Assembly: GCA_013002205.1 (NCBI GenBank)
Contig: JABDKN010000222.1
Coordinates: forward strand, 1-48,106
DNA length: 48,106 bases
Direction: 5' to 3'
Origin: Granulosicoccus sp.
GTDB lineage: Bacteria > Pseudomonadota > Gammaproteobacteria > Granulosicoccales > Granulosicoccaceae
Shown here: positions 8,977-15,651 of the stretch, one piece after another
Numbering within the stretch: the first letter of the stretch is position 1
How the letters are laid out: every line of letters starts with the position of its first letter
Notes under the pieces: generated by a model
Told to the model about the DNA's origin: nothing
What the model saw: only the letters and a program-made list of their open reading frames with translations
Database searches by the model: none
Made by a program: the position numbers and the translations under genes

Positions 8977-9972
8977 ATCGACCAGAACACTGATGCTACG
9001 CTGGCTTTTCGGTCACTGGACCCGATGCAGATTCTCGACGCGATCGACAGCACCGGCTGGTGTACGGATGGCCGCGTGAGTGCGCTCAACAGCTACGAGA
9101 ACCGCGTTTATTCGGTTGGCATGGAAAACGGCGAGACGCTGATTGCGAAGTTCTATCGCCCGGGGCGCTGGAGTGATGAAACCATTCTGGAGGAGCATGC
9201 GTTCTGCGATGCACTGGTAGATCATGACCTGCCGGTCATTGCCCCACTGAAAGACAGTCGCGGCCAGAGCCTGCACCGGCACGGCCCGTTTCGCTTCTGT
9301 CTGTTCAATCGTGCAGGTGGCAGGTCTCCGGAACTGGACAATCCCGAACAACTGGCTGTCATCGGACGTACCATCGGACGGCTGCACCTGGTCGCCGACA
9401 CTTTCCAGTTCGATCACCGACCCTTCATCGATGCCTTCAGACTCGGTGACGACAGCGCGGACTACCTGCTGGAATCAGATGCACTGCCGCTGGAGCAGGC
9501 GCGGGTGTACGAATCTGTCATCGATGACCTGCTGCCCGAGGTACACGACCGCCTGGACGCGGTGGATTACCGGGAGATATGCCTGCACGGTGATTTTCAT
9601 CCGGGCAACATCCTGTGGGGAAGCGATGGCACACCCCATCTGCTTGATTTCGACGACACGGCCACCGGCCCGGCCACTCAGGACCTGTGGATGTTCATTT
9701 CCGGGGAGCGGGAATACGCGCAGGCAAGACTGGGTGACCTGCTGGATGGCTATCACGAGTTCCGTGATTTCGACGAGCGGGAGCTGGCCCTGATCGAACC
9801 CCTGCGCACGCTGCGCATCATTCACTACGCAGCGTGGATTGCCAGGCGCTGGGAAGATCCCGCCTTCGTGCAGGCTTTTCCCTTCTTTGCCGAGGCACGT
9901 TTCTGGGACGAACATATCCAGTCTCTGCGGGAGCAACGTGCGGCGCTGGATGAACCCGCCCTCATCTACTGA
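8977..9972 (+). CDS. srkA: Stress response kinase A (YihE/RdoA family), start probably AUC
   Basis: A Ser/Thr protein kinase of the APH-like fold with LNSYENRVYSVG, AKFYRPGRWSDETILEEHAF, catalytic HGDFHPGNILW and metal-binding LLDFDDTATGPA. SrkA counters stress-induced death, partly by opposing toxin activity. The frame has no ATG before the conserved region except one at 9025, which would remove residues aligned in relatives. The best ribosome site is AAAAGGAG (8963-8970), six bases before an in-frame ATC (8977). That start gives 16 residues before MQILDAI, close to the E. coli protein. A TTG at 8944 is the conventional alternative but has no clear ribosome site. Function is confident; the start is uncertain. 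Confidence 0.9.
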   Translation: MDQNTDATLAFRSLDPMQILDAIDSTGWCTDGRVSALNSYENRVYSVGMENGETLIAKFYRPGRWSDETILEEHAFCDALVDHDLPVIAPLKDSRGQSLHRHGPFRFCLFNRAGGRSPELDNPEQLAVIGRTIGRLHLVADTFQFDHRPFIDAFRLGDDSADYLLESDALPLEQARVYESVIDDLLPEVHDRLDAVDYREICLHGDFHPGNILWGSDGTPHLLDFDDTATGPATQDLWMFISGEREYAQARLGDLLDGYHEFRDFDERELALIEPLRTLRIIHYAAWIARRWEDPAFVQAFPFFAEARFWDEHIQSLREQRAALDEPALIY

Positions 9973-9973
9973 G

Positions 9974-10002
9974 CCGGCATTGACAGGATGTCACAGAGCC
10001 GG
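9974..10002. terminator. Imperfect stem-loop between srkA and the CheX-like gene
   Basis: CCGGC (9974-9978) can pair with GCCGG (9998-10002), enclosing an inner TGACA-GGA-TGTCA hairpin (9981-9993). The element fills the 33-base gap between convergent genes. No T run follows, so its role as a terminator is tentative. Confidence 0.3.
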
Positions 10003-10005
10003 AAG

Positions 10006-10461
10006 TCAGGTGAAATCGAAGACCAGCTCACCGGCACCGTAGGCCCCGAGCTGCAGCGTAAAGGCCTGCATCTCACTGCCCTCCGCCTGCAGGCGTCTAC
10101 CGGCATCCGTCTCCACGGTGGTCAATTTCAAATGCTTCGACTTGTTATCCATCAACAGGCTGGAGAAGATATTCATCACTTCGTAGAAGTTCTCCGATGC
10201 CACCTGCGTCAGCTCATTATCCTCCACCATCCCCTCGGCACCACCTGGCGGAATCATGGACAATGCGCATCCCAGCGCCGCCGCCGTGGGCAATGCGCAA
10301 CTGCAGGTTGCGACCGTCACACCCTCGTCGTTGGCGTACAGGGCGACATGACTCAGTCCATCGATAGCCGTTTCTGGCGCCTGGCTGGCCTTGGCATCTA
10401 CACCCAGGATCATCGTGAGCATCTCGACGAGCTGCGCTGCTTCCGGTTTCCGGTAGTTCAT
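10006..10461 (-). CDS. CheC/CheX-like protein next to a CheY-like regulator (tentative)
   Basis: A 151-residue soluble protein without a signal peptide. I do not recognise it firmly. The centre (LGCALSMIPPGGAEGMVEDNELTQVASENFYEVMNIFSSLLM) has the look of a CheC/CheX phosphatase helix, in which an E...N pair lies on the helix that attacks the phosphoryl group of CheY. It starts two bases after the CheY-like gene ends, so the two are certainly co-transcribed. A role in dephosphorylating that partner is inference from this context. It may instead be an uncharacterised regulator partner. Confidence 0.6.
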   Translation of the reverse strand: MNYRKPEAAQLVEMLTMILGVDAKASQAPETAIDGLSHVALYANDEGVTVATCSCALPTAAALGCALSMIPPGGAEGMVEDNELTQVASENFYEVMNIFSSLLMDNKSKHLKLTTVETDAGRRLQAEGSEMQAFTLQLGAYGAGELVFDFT

Positions 10462-10463
10462 GA

Positions 10464-10826
10464 TTATCCGATGACCGGTCGCAACGCCTTTTCGAAAGTC
10501 TCTGCCGTAAACGGCTTGGCGACCAGAAACTGAGCACCTGCGTTTTTTGCCTGTTCGCGCATCTCGGTGGTGGATTCCGTCGTCACGAACCCGAACTTCA
10601 CCTCGTTGCCGGCTGCCCGCAGGGCTTTCAGCAGATCAATACCATCCATCTGCGGCATGTTCCAGTCACAAAGTACCAGGTGCGGCATGTAGTCATCCAT
10701 CTTTGCCAGTGCGTCGGTACCATCGTCAGCCTCCTCGAACTCCATGTTGTCGAAGCCTGCCTGCTTCAGAGTGCGCTTGACGATCATCCTCATGGACTTC
10801 GAATCATCAACGATCATTACTTTCAT
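10464..10826 (-). CDS. CheY-like single-domain response regulator
   Basis: A 120-residue receiver domain and nothing else. Phosphorylation-site features are the acidic pair D7-D8, phospho-acceptor D54 in LVLCDWNMPQMDG, the Thr in FVTTES, and the Lys in VAKPF. No output domain is present, so it must act by binding a partner. It is paired with a CheX-like gene two bases downstream. No kinase, CheA or flagellar gene is in the window, so its input is unknown. CRP-like or chemotaxis functions cannot be told apart from sequence alone. Confidence 0.93.
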   Translation of the reverse strand: MKVMIVDDSKSMRMIVKRTLKQAGFDNMEFEEADDGTDALAKMDDYMPHLVLCDWNMPQMDGIDLLKALRAAGNEVKFGFVTTESTTEMREQAKNAGAQFLVAKPFTAETFEKALRPVIG

Positions 10827-10969
10827 GGCTCACTCACCAATTCATGGGGACATGAGAAGTAACGACCGATTATCGAGTCTTTGAAGTGCGCCGGTGGTTG
10901 ATGTAACCGTAAGCCGGTGCGGCACAGGTCGCACATTGCGATGCTGGCAAAGCGCGCTGCCGCGGCGGT

Positions 10970-12181
10970 TCAGAGGCGTCTGAACACCAGCGATGCATTG
11001 GTTCCGCCGAAACCGAAACTGTTGGACATGACTGTGTCGACAGTGGCGTTATCGATACGTTGTCGCACGATGGGCATGCCCGCCGCCGCCTCGTCCAGTT
11101 CTTCGATATTGGCCGATTCCGCAATGAAACCGGCCTGTTGCATCAGCAGTGTGTAAATGGCTTCCTGGACACCGGCTGCTCCCAGTGAATGACCGGACAG
11201 CGACTTGGTGGAGCCGATGTGCGGCAGGGAATCGCCAAAAGCCATTTTCACCGCACCCAGTTCGGCGATGTCACCCACCGGCGTACTGGTACCGTGAGCA
11301 TTGATGTAGTCGATCGGCGTGTCTACGGTTGATCTGGCAATCTGCATGCAACGCATCGCGCCTTCGCCAGATGGTGCAACCATGTCGTGCCCATCGGAGG
11401 TTGCACCGTACCCAACCACTTCGGCATAGATGGTCGCGCCACGTGCCTTTGCAATCTCCAGCTCCTCCACCACCACCATGCCACCACCCCCGGCAATGAC
11501 AAAGCCATCGCGATGAGCGTCATAGGCACGGGATGCAACGCTCGGGTTATCGTTATACCGGGTGGACAGGGCACCCATGGCATCGAACAGACAGCTCAGG
11601 GTCCAGTGCTCCTCTTCACCACCACCGGCAAATACCCGATCCTGCTTGCCCAGCTGGATGAGTTCCAGCGCATTGCCAATACAGTGTGCGCTGGTGGAAC
11701 AGGCTGAGGAAATGGAATAGTTGATGCCCTTGATTCTGAACGGTGTCGCCAGACAGGCCGAGACCGTGCTGCCCATGGTCTGGGTAACCCGATAGGGTCC
11801 GACGCGCCGGATACCGCGCTCGCGCAGGATATCGGCCGATTCCACCTGGCTGGCGGAAGAGCCGCCACCGGAACCTGCAATGATGCCGGTGCGGACATTG
11901 GAGACCTCACTGTCCTCGAGACCGGCATCGCCGATAGCCGCCTGCATGGCCAGATACGCATACGCCGCGGCGCCGCCCATGAATCGATACTGCTTGCGGT
12001 CGATCGCCTCCTTCAGGTCGATGTCCGGAGCGGCCGCCACATGGCTGCGCATGCCCATTTCCTTATAAATCTCACGAGCCGTGATGCCTGACCTTGCCTG
12101 GCGCAGGGAATCCGTGACTGTCTCCTTATCATTACCCAGACAGGAAATGATGCCGATGCCGGTTATAACCGCTCTGCGCAT
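10970..12181 (-). CDS. fabB: Beta-ketoacyl-ACP synthase I
   Basis: A 403-residue thiolase-fold condensing enzyme. It begins [17 protein letters not shown]. The nucleophile Cys161 lies in [16 protein letters not shown], and the two catalytic His residues lie in [11 protein letters not shown] and [12 protein letters not shown]. The C-terminus [17 protein letters not shown] is typical. It elongates acyl-ACP, including the unsaturated branch. It lies 12 bases after fabA on the same strand, the classic fabAB pair for anaerobic unsaturated fatty acid synthesis. Confidence 0.97.
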   Translation of the reverse strand: MRRAVITGIGIISCLGNDKETVTDSLRQARSGITAREIYKEMGMRSHVAAAPDIDLKEAIDRKQYRFMGGAAAYAYLAMQAAIGDAGLEDSEVSNVRTGIIAGSGGGSSASQVESADILRERGIRRVGPYRVTQTMGSTVSACLATPFRIKGINYSISSACSTSAHCIGNALELIQLGKQDRVFAGGGEEEHWTLSCLFDAMGALSTRYNDNPSVASRAYDAHRDGFVIAGGGGMVVVEELEIAKARGATIYAEVVGYGATSDGHDMVAPSGEGAMRCMQIARSTVDTPIDYINAHGTSTPVGDIAELGAVKMAFGDSLPHIGSTKSLSGHSLGAAGVQEAIYTLLMQQAGFIAESANIEELDEAAAGMPIVRQRIDNATVDTVMSNSFGFGGTNASLVFRRL

Positions 12182-12193
12182 GATGCGATCTCT

Positions 12194-12724
12194 TCAGAAA
12201 TCTGACGTGGAGGTAAACAGGCCCACCCGCAGGTCGCGAGCAGTGTAGATTTCACGATCATCGACCAGCATGCGTCCATTGGCGATGCCCATGACCAGCT
12301 TGCGCTCGATGAGACGGTTGATGGTGAGCTCGTAGCGAACCAGTTTTGCCGTCGGCAATACCTGTCCAAAGAATTTTACTTCGCCGGCACCCAGTGCCCG
12401 ACCCCTGCCCGGATTGCCTTTCCAGCCGAGGAAGAACCCGACCAGCTGCCACATGGCGTCCAGTCCCAGGCAACCAGGCATGACCGGGTCAGCCTCGAAG
12501 TGGCAGCCGAAGAACCACAGGTCCGGGTTGATATCGAGCTCGGCGACGATCTCGCCCTTGTCAGCAGCACCACCGTCGGCCGTGATGCGGGTGATGCGAT
12601 CGAACATGAGCATATTGGGCAGTGGCAGGCGCGCATTGCCTTCACCGAACAACCGGCCATGGCCACAGTCGATGAGTTCGTCACGCCCGAAAGCGTTCCG
12701 GTCAGACAGATCTGGCGGATTCAT
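12194..12724 (-). CDS. fabA: 3-hydroxydecanoyl-ACP dehydratase/isomerase
   Basis: A 176-residue hot-dog-fold enzyme. The active-site His75 and Asp89 lie in [24 protein letters not shown], the FabA signature. It ends [14 protein letters not shown], also typical. It dehydrates 3-hydroxydecanoyl-ACP and isomerises the trans-2 to the cis-3 product, which FabB then extends. It starts 10 bases after the DUF4197 gene, so bioY, DUF4197, fabA and fabB read as one operon. Confidence 0.97.
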   Translation of the reverse strand: MNPPDLSDRNAFGRDELIDCGHGRLFGEGNARLPLPNMLMFDRITRITADGGAADKGEIVAELDINPDLWFFGCHFEADPVMPGCLGLDAMWQLVGFFLGWKGNPGRGRALGAGEVKFFGQVLPTAKLVRYELTINRLIERKLVMGIANGRMLVDDREIYTARDLRVGLFTSTSDF

Positions 12725-12733
12725 GGATTGTTA

Positions 12734-13471
12734 TCAGTTTCCGAAAACACGACGCAGGATTTCAGACGTACGCTTCAGTGGGTTTTCCCGAATAGCCTTT
12801 TCTTCCCGGGCGAGGTAATAAAAGATACCGTTGGTACCTTCCTCGACTACATGCCCGGTCAGGTCGGCTTCGACCTTGGGAGCCAGTGGTATGGCATTGT
12901 AACGTGACAGAAGCTGATTGAAAGTCGCTACCGCACCAACGTTGGACAAGGCCTGATCGACGATTGGTCGCATCTCATCCTGCAACCGGGCGGCCGTCTT
13001 GCCGCGGAAATACTCTGTCGCGGCATCATCCGGTCCCTGCAGGATACCTTTTGCATCATCCACGCTCATGGACTCTATGGCACTGATGAACAGTGCCCGG
13101 GCTTTGGGTGTCGCCTCTTCCGCTGCGCGATTGAGACGCAGTTCGAGATCGTCGAACGAGCCTTGCAGCCCCAGTTTGCCGGCATAGTCACGTGCTCTGG
13201 CCAGCGCAGAGGGCAACGGAATATGCACCGCAGGATCGTCACTGAAGCCATTGGTGCGTCCAAGCTGCGCCACCACGGTACTGGCACCGGTGGACAGCGC
13301 CTCTTTGAGTCCGCGCGTAATCTCATCCGTGCTCAGTGGCCCGCCAGCGCCATCCTCGCCACCCAGCGCAGATTCCGCAACCGCTCGCAGATCATCGAGT
13401 CTGCCGCCCTCGGCAGCGCATCCGCCGAGCAGTACAACGGAGGCCAGGAGGACACTCAGTGGCAACCTCAC
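12734..13471 (-). CDS. DUF4197 lipoprotein
   Basis: A 245-residue predicted lipoprotein. The signal is VRLPLSVLLASVVLLGGC, with the lipobox Cys near residue 18. The mature part is largely helical and matches the DUF4197 type (TDEITRGLKEALSTGAS ... TNGIFYYLAREEKAIRENPLKRTSEILRRVFG). No catalytic motif is visible and the family's function is unknown. The GTG at 13469-13471 overlaps the bioY stop (GTGA), suggesting coupled translation; a second in-frame GTG at 13486 is possible. Its place between bioY and fabA is noteworthy. Confidence 0.85.
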   Translation of the reverse strand: MRLPLSVLLASVVLLGGCAAEGGRLDDLRAVAESALGGEDGAGGPLSTDEITRGLKEALSTGASTVVAQLGRTNGFSDDPAVHIPLPSALARARDYAGKLGLQGSFDDLELRLNRAAEEATPKARALFISAIESMSVDDAKGILQGPDDAATEYFRGKTAARLQDEMRPIVDQALSNVGAVATFNQLLSRYNAIPLAPKVEADLTGHVVEEGTNGIFYYLAREEKAIRENPLKRTSEILRRVFGN

Positions 13472-14073
13472 TTGACGGTTTTCCACAGCGTCGGCAGGAT
13501 CGCCGCCACCATCAGAATCTTGGCCAGGTCCCCCAGCAGAAACGGTGTCATGCCCAGTGCAAGTACAGGTTTGTCCCATCCGATCAGGCTGCCCAGCCAC
13601 GCCAGACCACACAGGTAGATGATGGCATTGCCGATGACCATGGCGGCAACGGTGGTCATGAATGAGCGATCCCAGTGACGCTCGGCCAACAGTCCGGTGA
13701 CGAAGGCTGCGATGACGAAACCGACCAGATAGCCACCCGTGGTTCCCATCATGTACGCCAGTCCAATGCCTTTCTCGGGCGTACCGGCAAACACGGGAAT
13801 TCCCAAGGCACCCTGTGCCAGGTAAGCGATGACAGCGGCAGCACCGAGCCTGGGTCCGAGCACCATACCCAATGCCAGAACCACCATGGTCTGAAAGGTC
13901 AAAGGCACCGGATAAAACGGAATGGAGGCCTTTGCGGAGAGTGTCAGCAGTACACTGCCTGCGATGATCGCCAGCGCATTGCGCACCCACACTGCGCGTC
14001 CCGCCTGGCGACTGGGTAGCAATTGATCCAGCAGTGTACCGACAGGACTCAACGAAGATTCAGCATGTGCCAT
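13468..14073 (-). CDS. bioY: Biotin transporter BioY (S component)
   Basis: A 201-residue protein with about six membrane segments. Family markers are AKASIPFYPVPLTFQTMVVLALG, LGIPVFAG and the GTTGGYLVGF loop. BioY binds biotin at the membrane and works alone or with an ECF energising module; no ECF ATPase genes are in the window. Biotin is the cofactor of acetyl-CoA carboxylase, so a link with the fatty acid genes downstream makes sense. The ATG at 14071-14073 gives the best N-terminus; the open frame continues 23 codons upstream. Confidence 0.94.
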   Translation of the reverse strand: MAHAESSLSPVGTLLDQLLPSRQAGRAVWVRNALAIIAGSVLLTLSAKASIPFYPVPLTFQTMVVLALGMVLGPRLGAAAVIAYLAQGALGIPVFAGTPEKGIGLAYMMGTTGGYLVGFVIAAFVTGLLAERHWDRSFMTTVAAMVIGNAIIYLCGLAWLGSLIGWDKPVLALGMTPFLLGDLAKILMVAAILPTLWKTVK

Positions 14074-14122
14074 GGTGAGGAATTTCTCCAGTTTACTCGG
14101 GACGCGAATGCGAACGCGATAG

Positions 14123-14131
14123 AGTATATCA
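14123..14131 (-). promoter_or_regulatory. Candidate extended -10 promoter for bioY-fabAB
   Basis: On the minus strand, TGATATACT combines the TGn extension with a good -10 hexamer (TATACT), about 50 bases before the bioY ATG. No convincing -35 is seen, as is common for extended -10 promoters. Confidence 0.4.
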
Positions 14132-14226
14132 AAGCACTGCACTTAGCCTGACGAAGCACGCAGTGAATTGCATCGATGTGTACACGTCACCAACGGCGCC
14201 CCCGGCTGGTGATATGCTCTCGGCTC

Positions 14227-14862
14227 ATGACGCGCAGGATTCACCATCAGGCCGATGCAGACCAGACCCCGGCGGCGGTACTGGATTTCTGGTTCAGGGA
14301 CGAGGCCACTGGAAGAATGGATCTGCCACAGGGCCAGCGCTGGTTCAAGGGTGGCAAGGCACTCGATGAGCAGCTCGAGCAACGCTTTGCAGCGCTTCTG
14401 GCACGGGGACGGGACGGTCAACTGGATGACTGGCTGCAGGATGCGCAAGGCACCCTGGCGCTGATCGTCCTGCTTGATCAGTTCAACCGTAACATCCACC
14501 GCGGTACGGCGGAGGCATTTGCGGCCGACGCCCAGGCCCTGGCTGCGTGCCTGCATGCGCTGGAACAGGCATACCCTGCGCAATTACCCCTGACACAGCA
14601 GGTGTTCTGCTTTCTGCCCCTCGAACACGACGAATCCGTGGCATCCCAGGAACGCTCCGTCGCCCTGTTTGAAGCTCTGGCAGCGCAGGCACCTCCCGAG
14701 CTCCAGGAATTCGCACAGGGCACAGCAGACTTTGCCCGTGAACACAAATCCATCATCGACCGCTTTGGCCGCTACCCCTACAGGAATGCTGTACTGGGTC
14801 GGACCAGCACACCTGCAGAGTTGGAATGGTTGGCCCAGAGCAATACACGCTTCGGCCAGTAA
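14227..14862 (+). CDS. DUF924 family protein
   Basis: A 211-residue soluble, helical protein of the DUF924 family. Family features are AVLDFWFRDEATGR near the N-terminus, LALIVLLDQFNRNIHRGTA, FCFLPLEHDESVASQERSVALFE and FGRYPYRNAVLGR. The family has a TPR-like fold and no established function. It stands alone on this strand between bioY (divergent) and tag (convergent). The ATG at 14227 is chosen because similarity begins a few residues later; the open frame starts at 14176. A TGATATGCT box lies just before the ATG, so the transcript may have a very short leader. Confidence 0.9.
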   Translation: MTRRIHHQADADQTPAAVLDFWFRDEATGRMDLPQGQRWFKGGKALDEQLEQRFAALLARGRDGQLDDWLQDAQGTLALIVLLDQFNRNIHRGTAEAFAADAQALAACLHALEQAYPAQLPLTQQVFCFLPLEHDESVASQERSVALFEALAAQAPPELQEFAQGTADFAREHKSIIDRFGRYPYRNAVLGRTSTPAELEWLAQSNTRFGQ

Positions 14863-14900
14863 CGCCTGCCACGGCAGCACCTCTCACGCTAACGTCGTAA

Positions 14901-15476
14901 TCAGGCAAGTTCGGCGTGCCGCGGGCAACTTCTCAGGTGGTCGTTGACCAATCCGGCGGCCTGCATGAAGGCATAACAGGTCGTAGGGCCGACAAACGAG
15001 AATCCATGTGCCTTCAGCTGCTTGCTCATGGCCGTTGACACAGCGGTGCTGGAGGGTACCTCGCTCAGGGAGGTGAAGCCATTGTCCACGGGTGAGTGAT
15101 CGACATACTCCCAGAGAAGCGTTGAAAAATCCTGGCCGGAATCGCGTAGCGCAAGCCAGGCACGGGCATTGGTCCGCACCGCCTCCACTTTCTGTCGATG
15201 CCGGACGATGGCCGCATCGGCCGCAATCGTGTCCAGTTTCCTGTCGGAGAAGCGGGCAATCCTTAGCGGATCGAACCCGGCGAAAAGTCGCCTGTAACCC
15301 TCGCGCTTATTGAGGATGGTTATCCAGCTAAGCCCAGCCTGGGCCCCTTCCAGGTTGATCAGCTCGAACAACCGCACCGAATCGGTGCAGGGCACTCCCC
15401 ATTCGGTATCGTGATAGCGCCTGTACAGTTCGCTGCCGAGGCACCAGCTGCAGCGCAGCTCATCCTGCCGGGACAT
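14901..15476 (-). CDS. tag: DNA-3-methyladenine glycosylase I
   Basis: About 191 residues from the ATG at 15476. Tag hallmarks are RCSWCLGSELYRRYHDTEWG (N-terminal zinc Cys and His), LFELINLEGAQAGLSWITIL, and the C-terminal GFSFVGPTTCYAFMQAAGLVNDH with the remaining zinc ligands His and Cys. It excises 3-methyladenine from alkylated DNA. ATGs at 15485 and 15500 are alternatives; E. coli Tag starts very near the first Cys, so the inner start is preferred. A promoter-like TATAGT and two tandem repeats lie upstream. Confidence 0.95.
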   Translation of the reverse strand: MSRQDELRCSWCLGSELYRRYHDTEWGVPCTDSVRLFELINLEGAQAGLSWITILNKREGYRRLFAGFDPLRIARFSDRKLDTIAADAAIVRHRQKVEAVRTNARAWLALRDSGQDFSTLLWEYVDHSPVDNGFTSLSEVPSSTAVSTAMSKQLKAHGFSFVGPTTCYAFMQAAGLVNDHLRSCPRHAELA

Positions 15477-15559
15477 ACGAGGCATGTCCGTTGGTCGCAC
15501 CAGCTTGGCGTCGACGTGTCATGAATGCTCCGGGGTGGCGATCGCCTCCTTCGACCAGC

Positions 15560-15565
15560 ACTATA
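15560..15565 (-). promoter_or_regulatory. Candidate -10 box of the tag promoter
   Basis: TATAGT on the minus strand, about 85 bases before the tag ATG. No -35 at standard spacing is visible. The space upstream is taken by two tandem repeats, as expected for an activator-dependent promoter. Confidence 0.35.
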
Positions 15566-15571
15566 GTATGT

Positions 15572-15615
15572 CGGTGGTCCGACCTGCACAAGGGCGGTGG
15601 TCCGACCTGCACAAG
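15572..15615. repeat. Two tandem 21-bp repeats upstream of tag
   Basis: CGGTGGTCCGACCTGCACAAG occurs at 15572-15592 and again, identically, at 15595-15615, a 23-base period. Each copy contains the odd palindrome GGTC-C-GACC. The pair sits just upstream of the candidate tag -10 box and may be a regulator binding site. Confidence 0.8.
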
Positions 15616-15651
15616 CAGGTTCCGCCGGCACTGCTGTCAACGTCGGCTGAC

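Noticed and set aside
10827-10969. FliA-type promoter before the CheY-like gene (CGATAA box)
   Set aside because: No TAAAGTTT-like -35 at the required distance.
13472-13990. N-terminal extension of the DUF4197 open frame through bioY
   Set aside because: bioY is clearly the coding frame there, and a lipoprotein signal begins at 13471.
15572-15615. Start of a CRISPR or integrative element
   Set aside because: Only two copies with a 2-base gap are present, and no cas, integrase or transposase gene is near.
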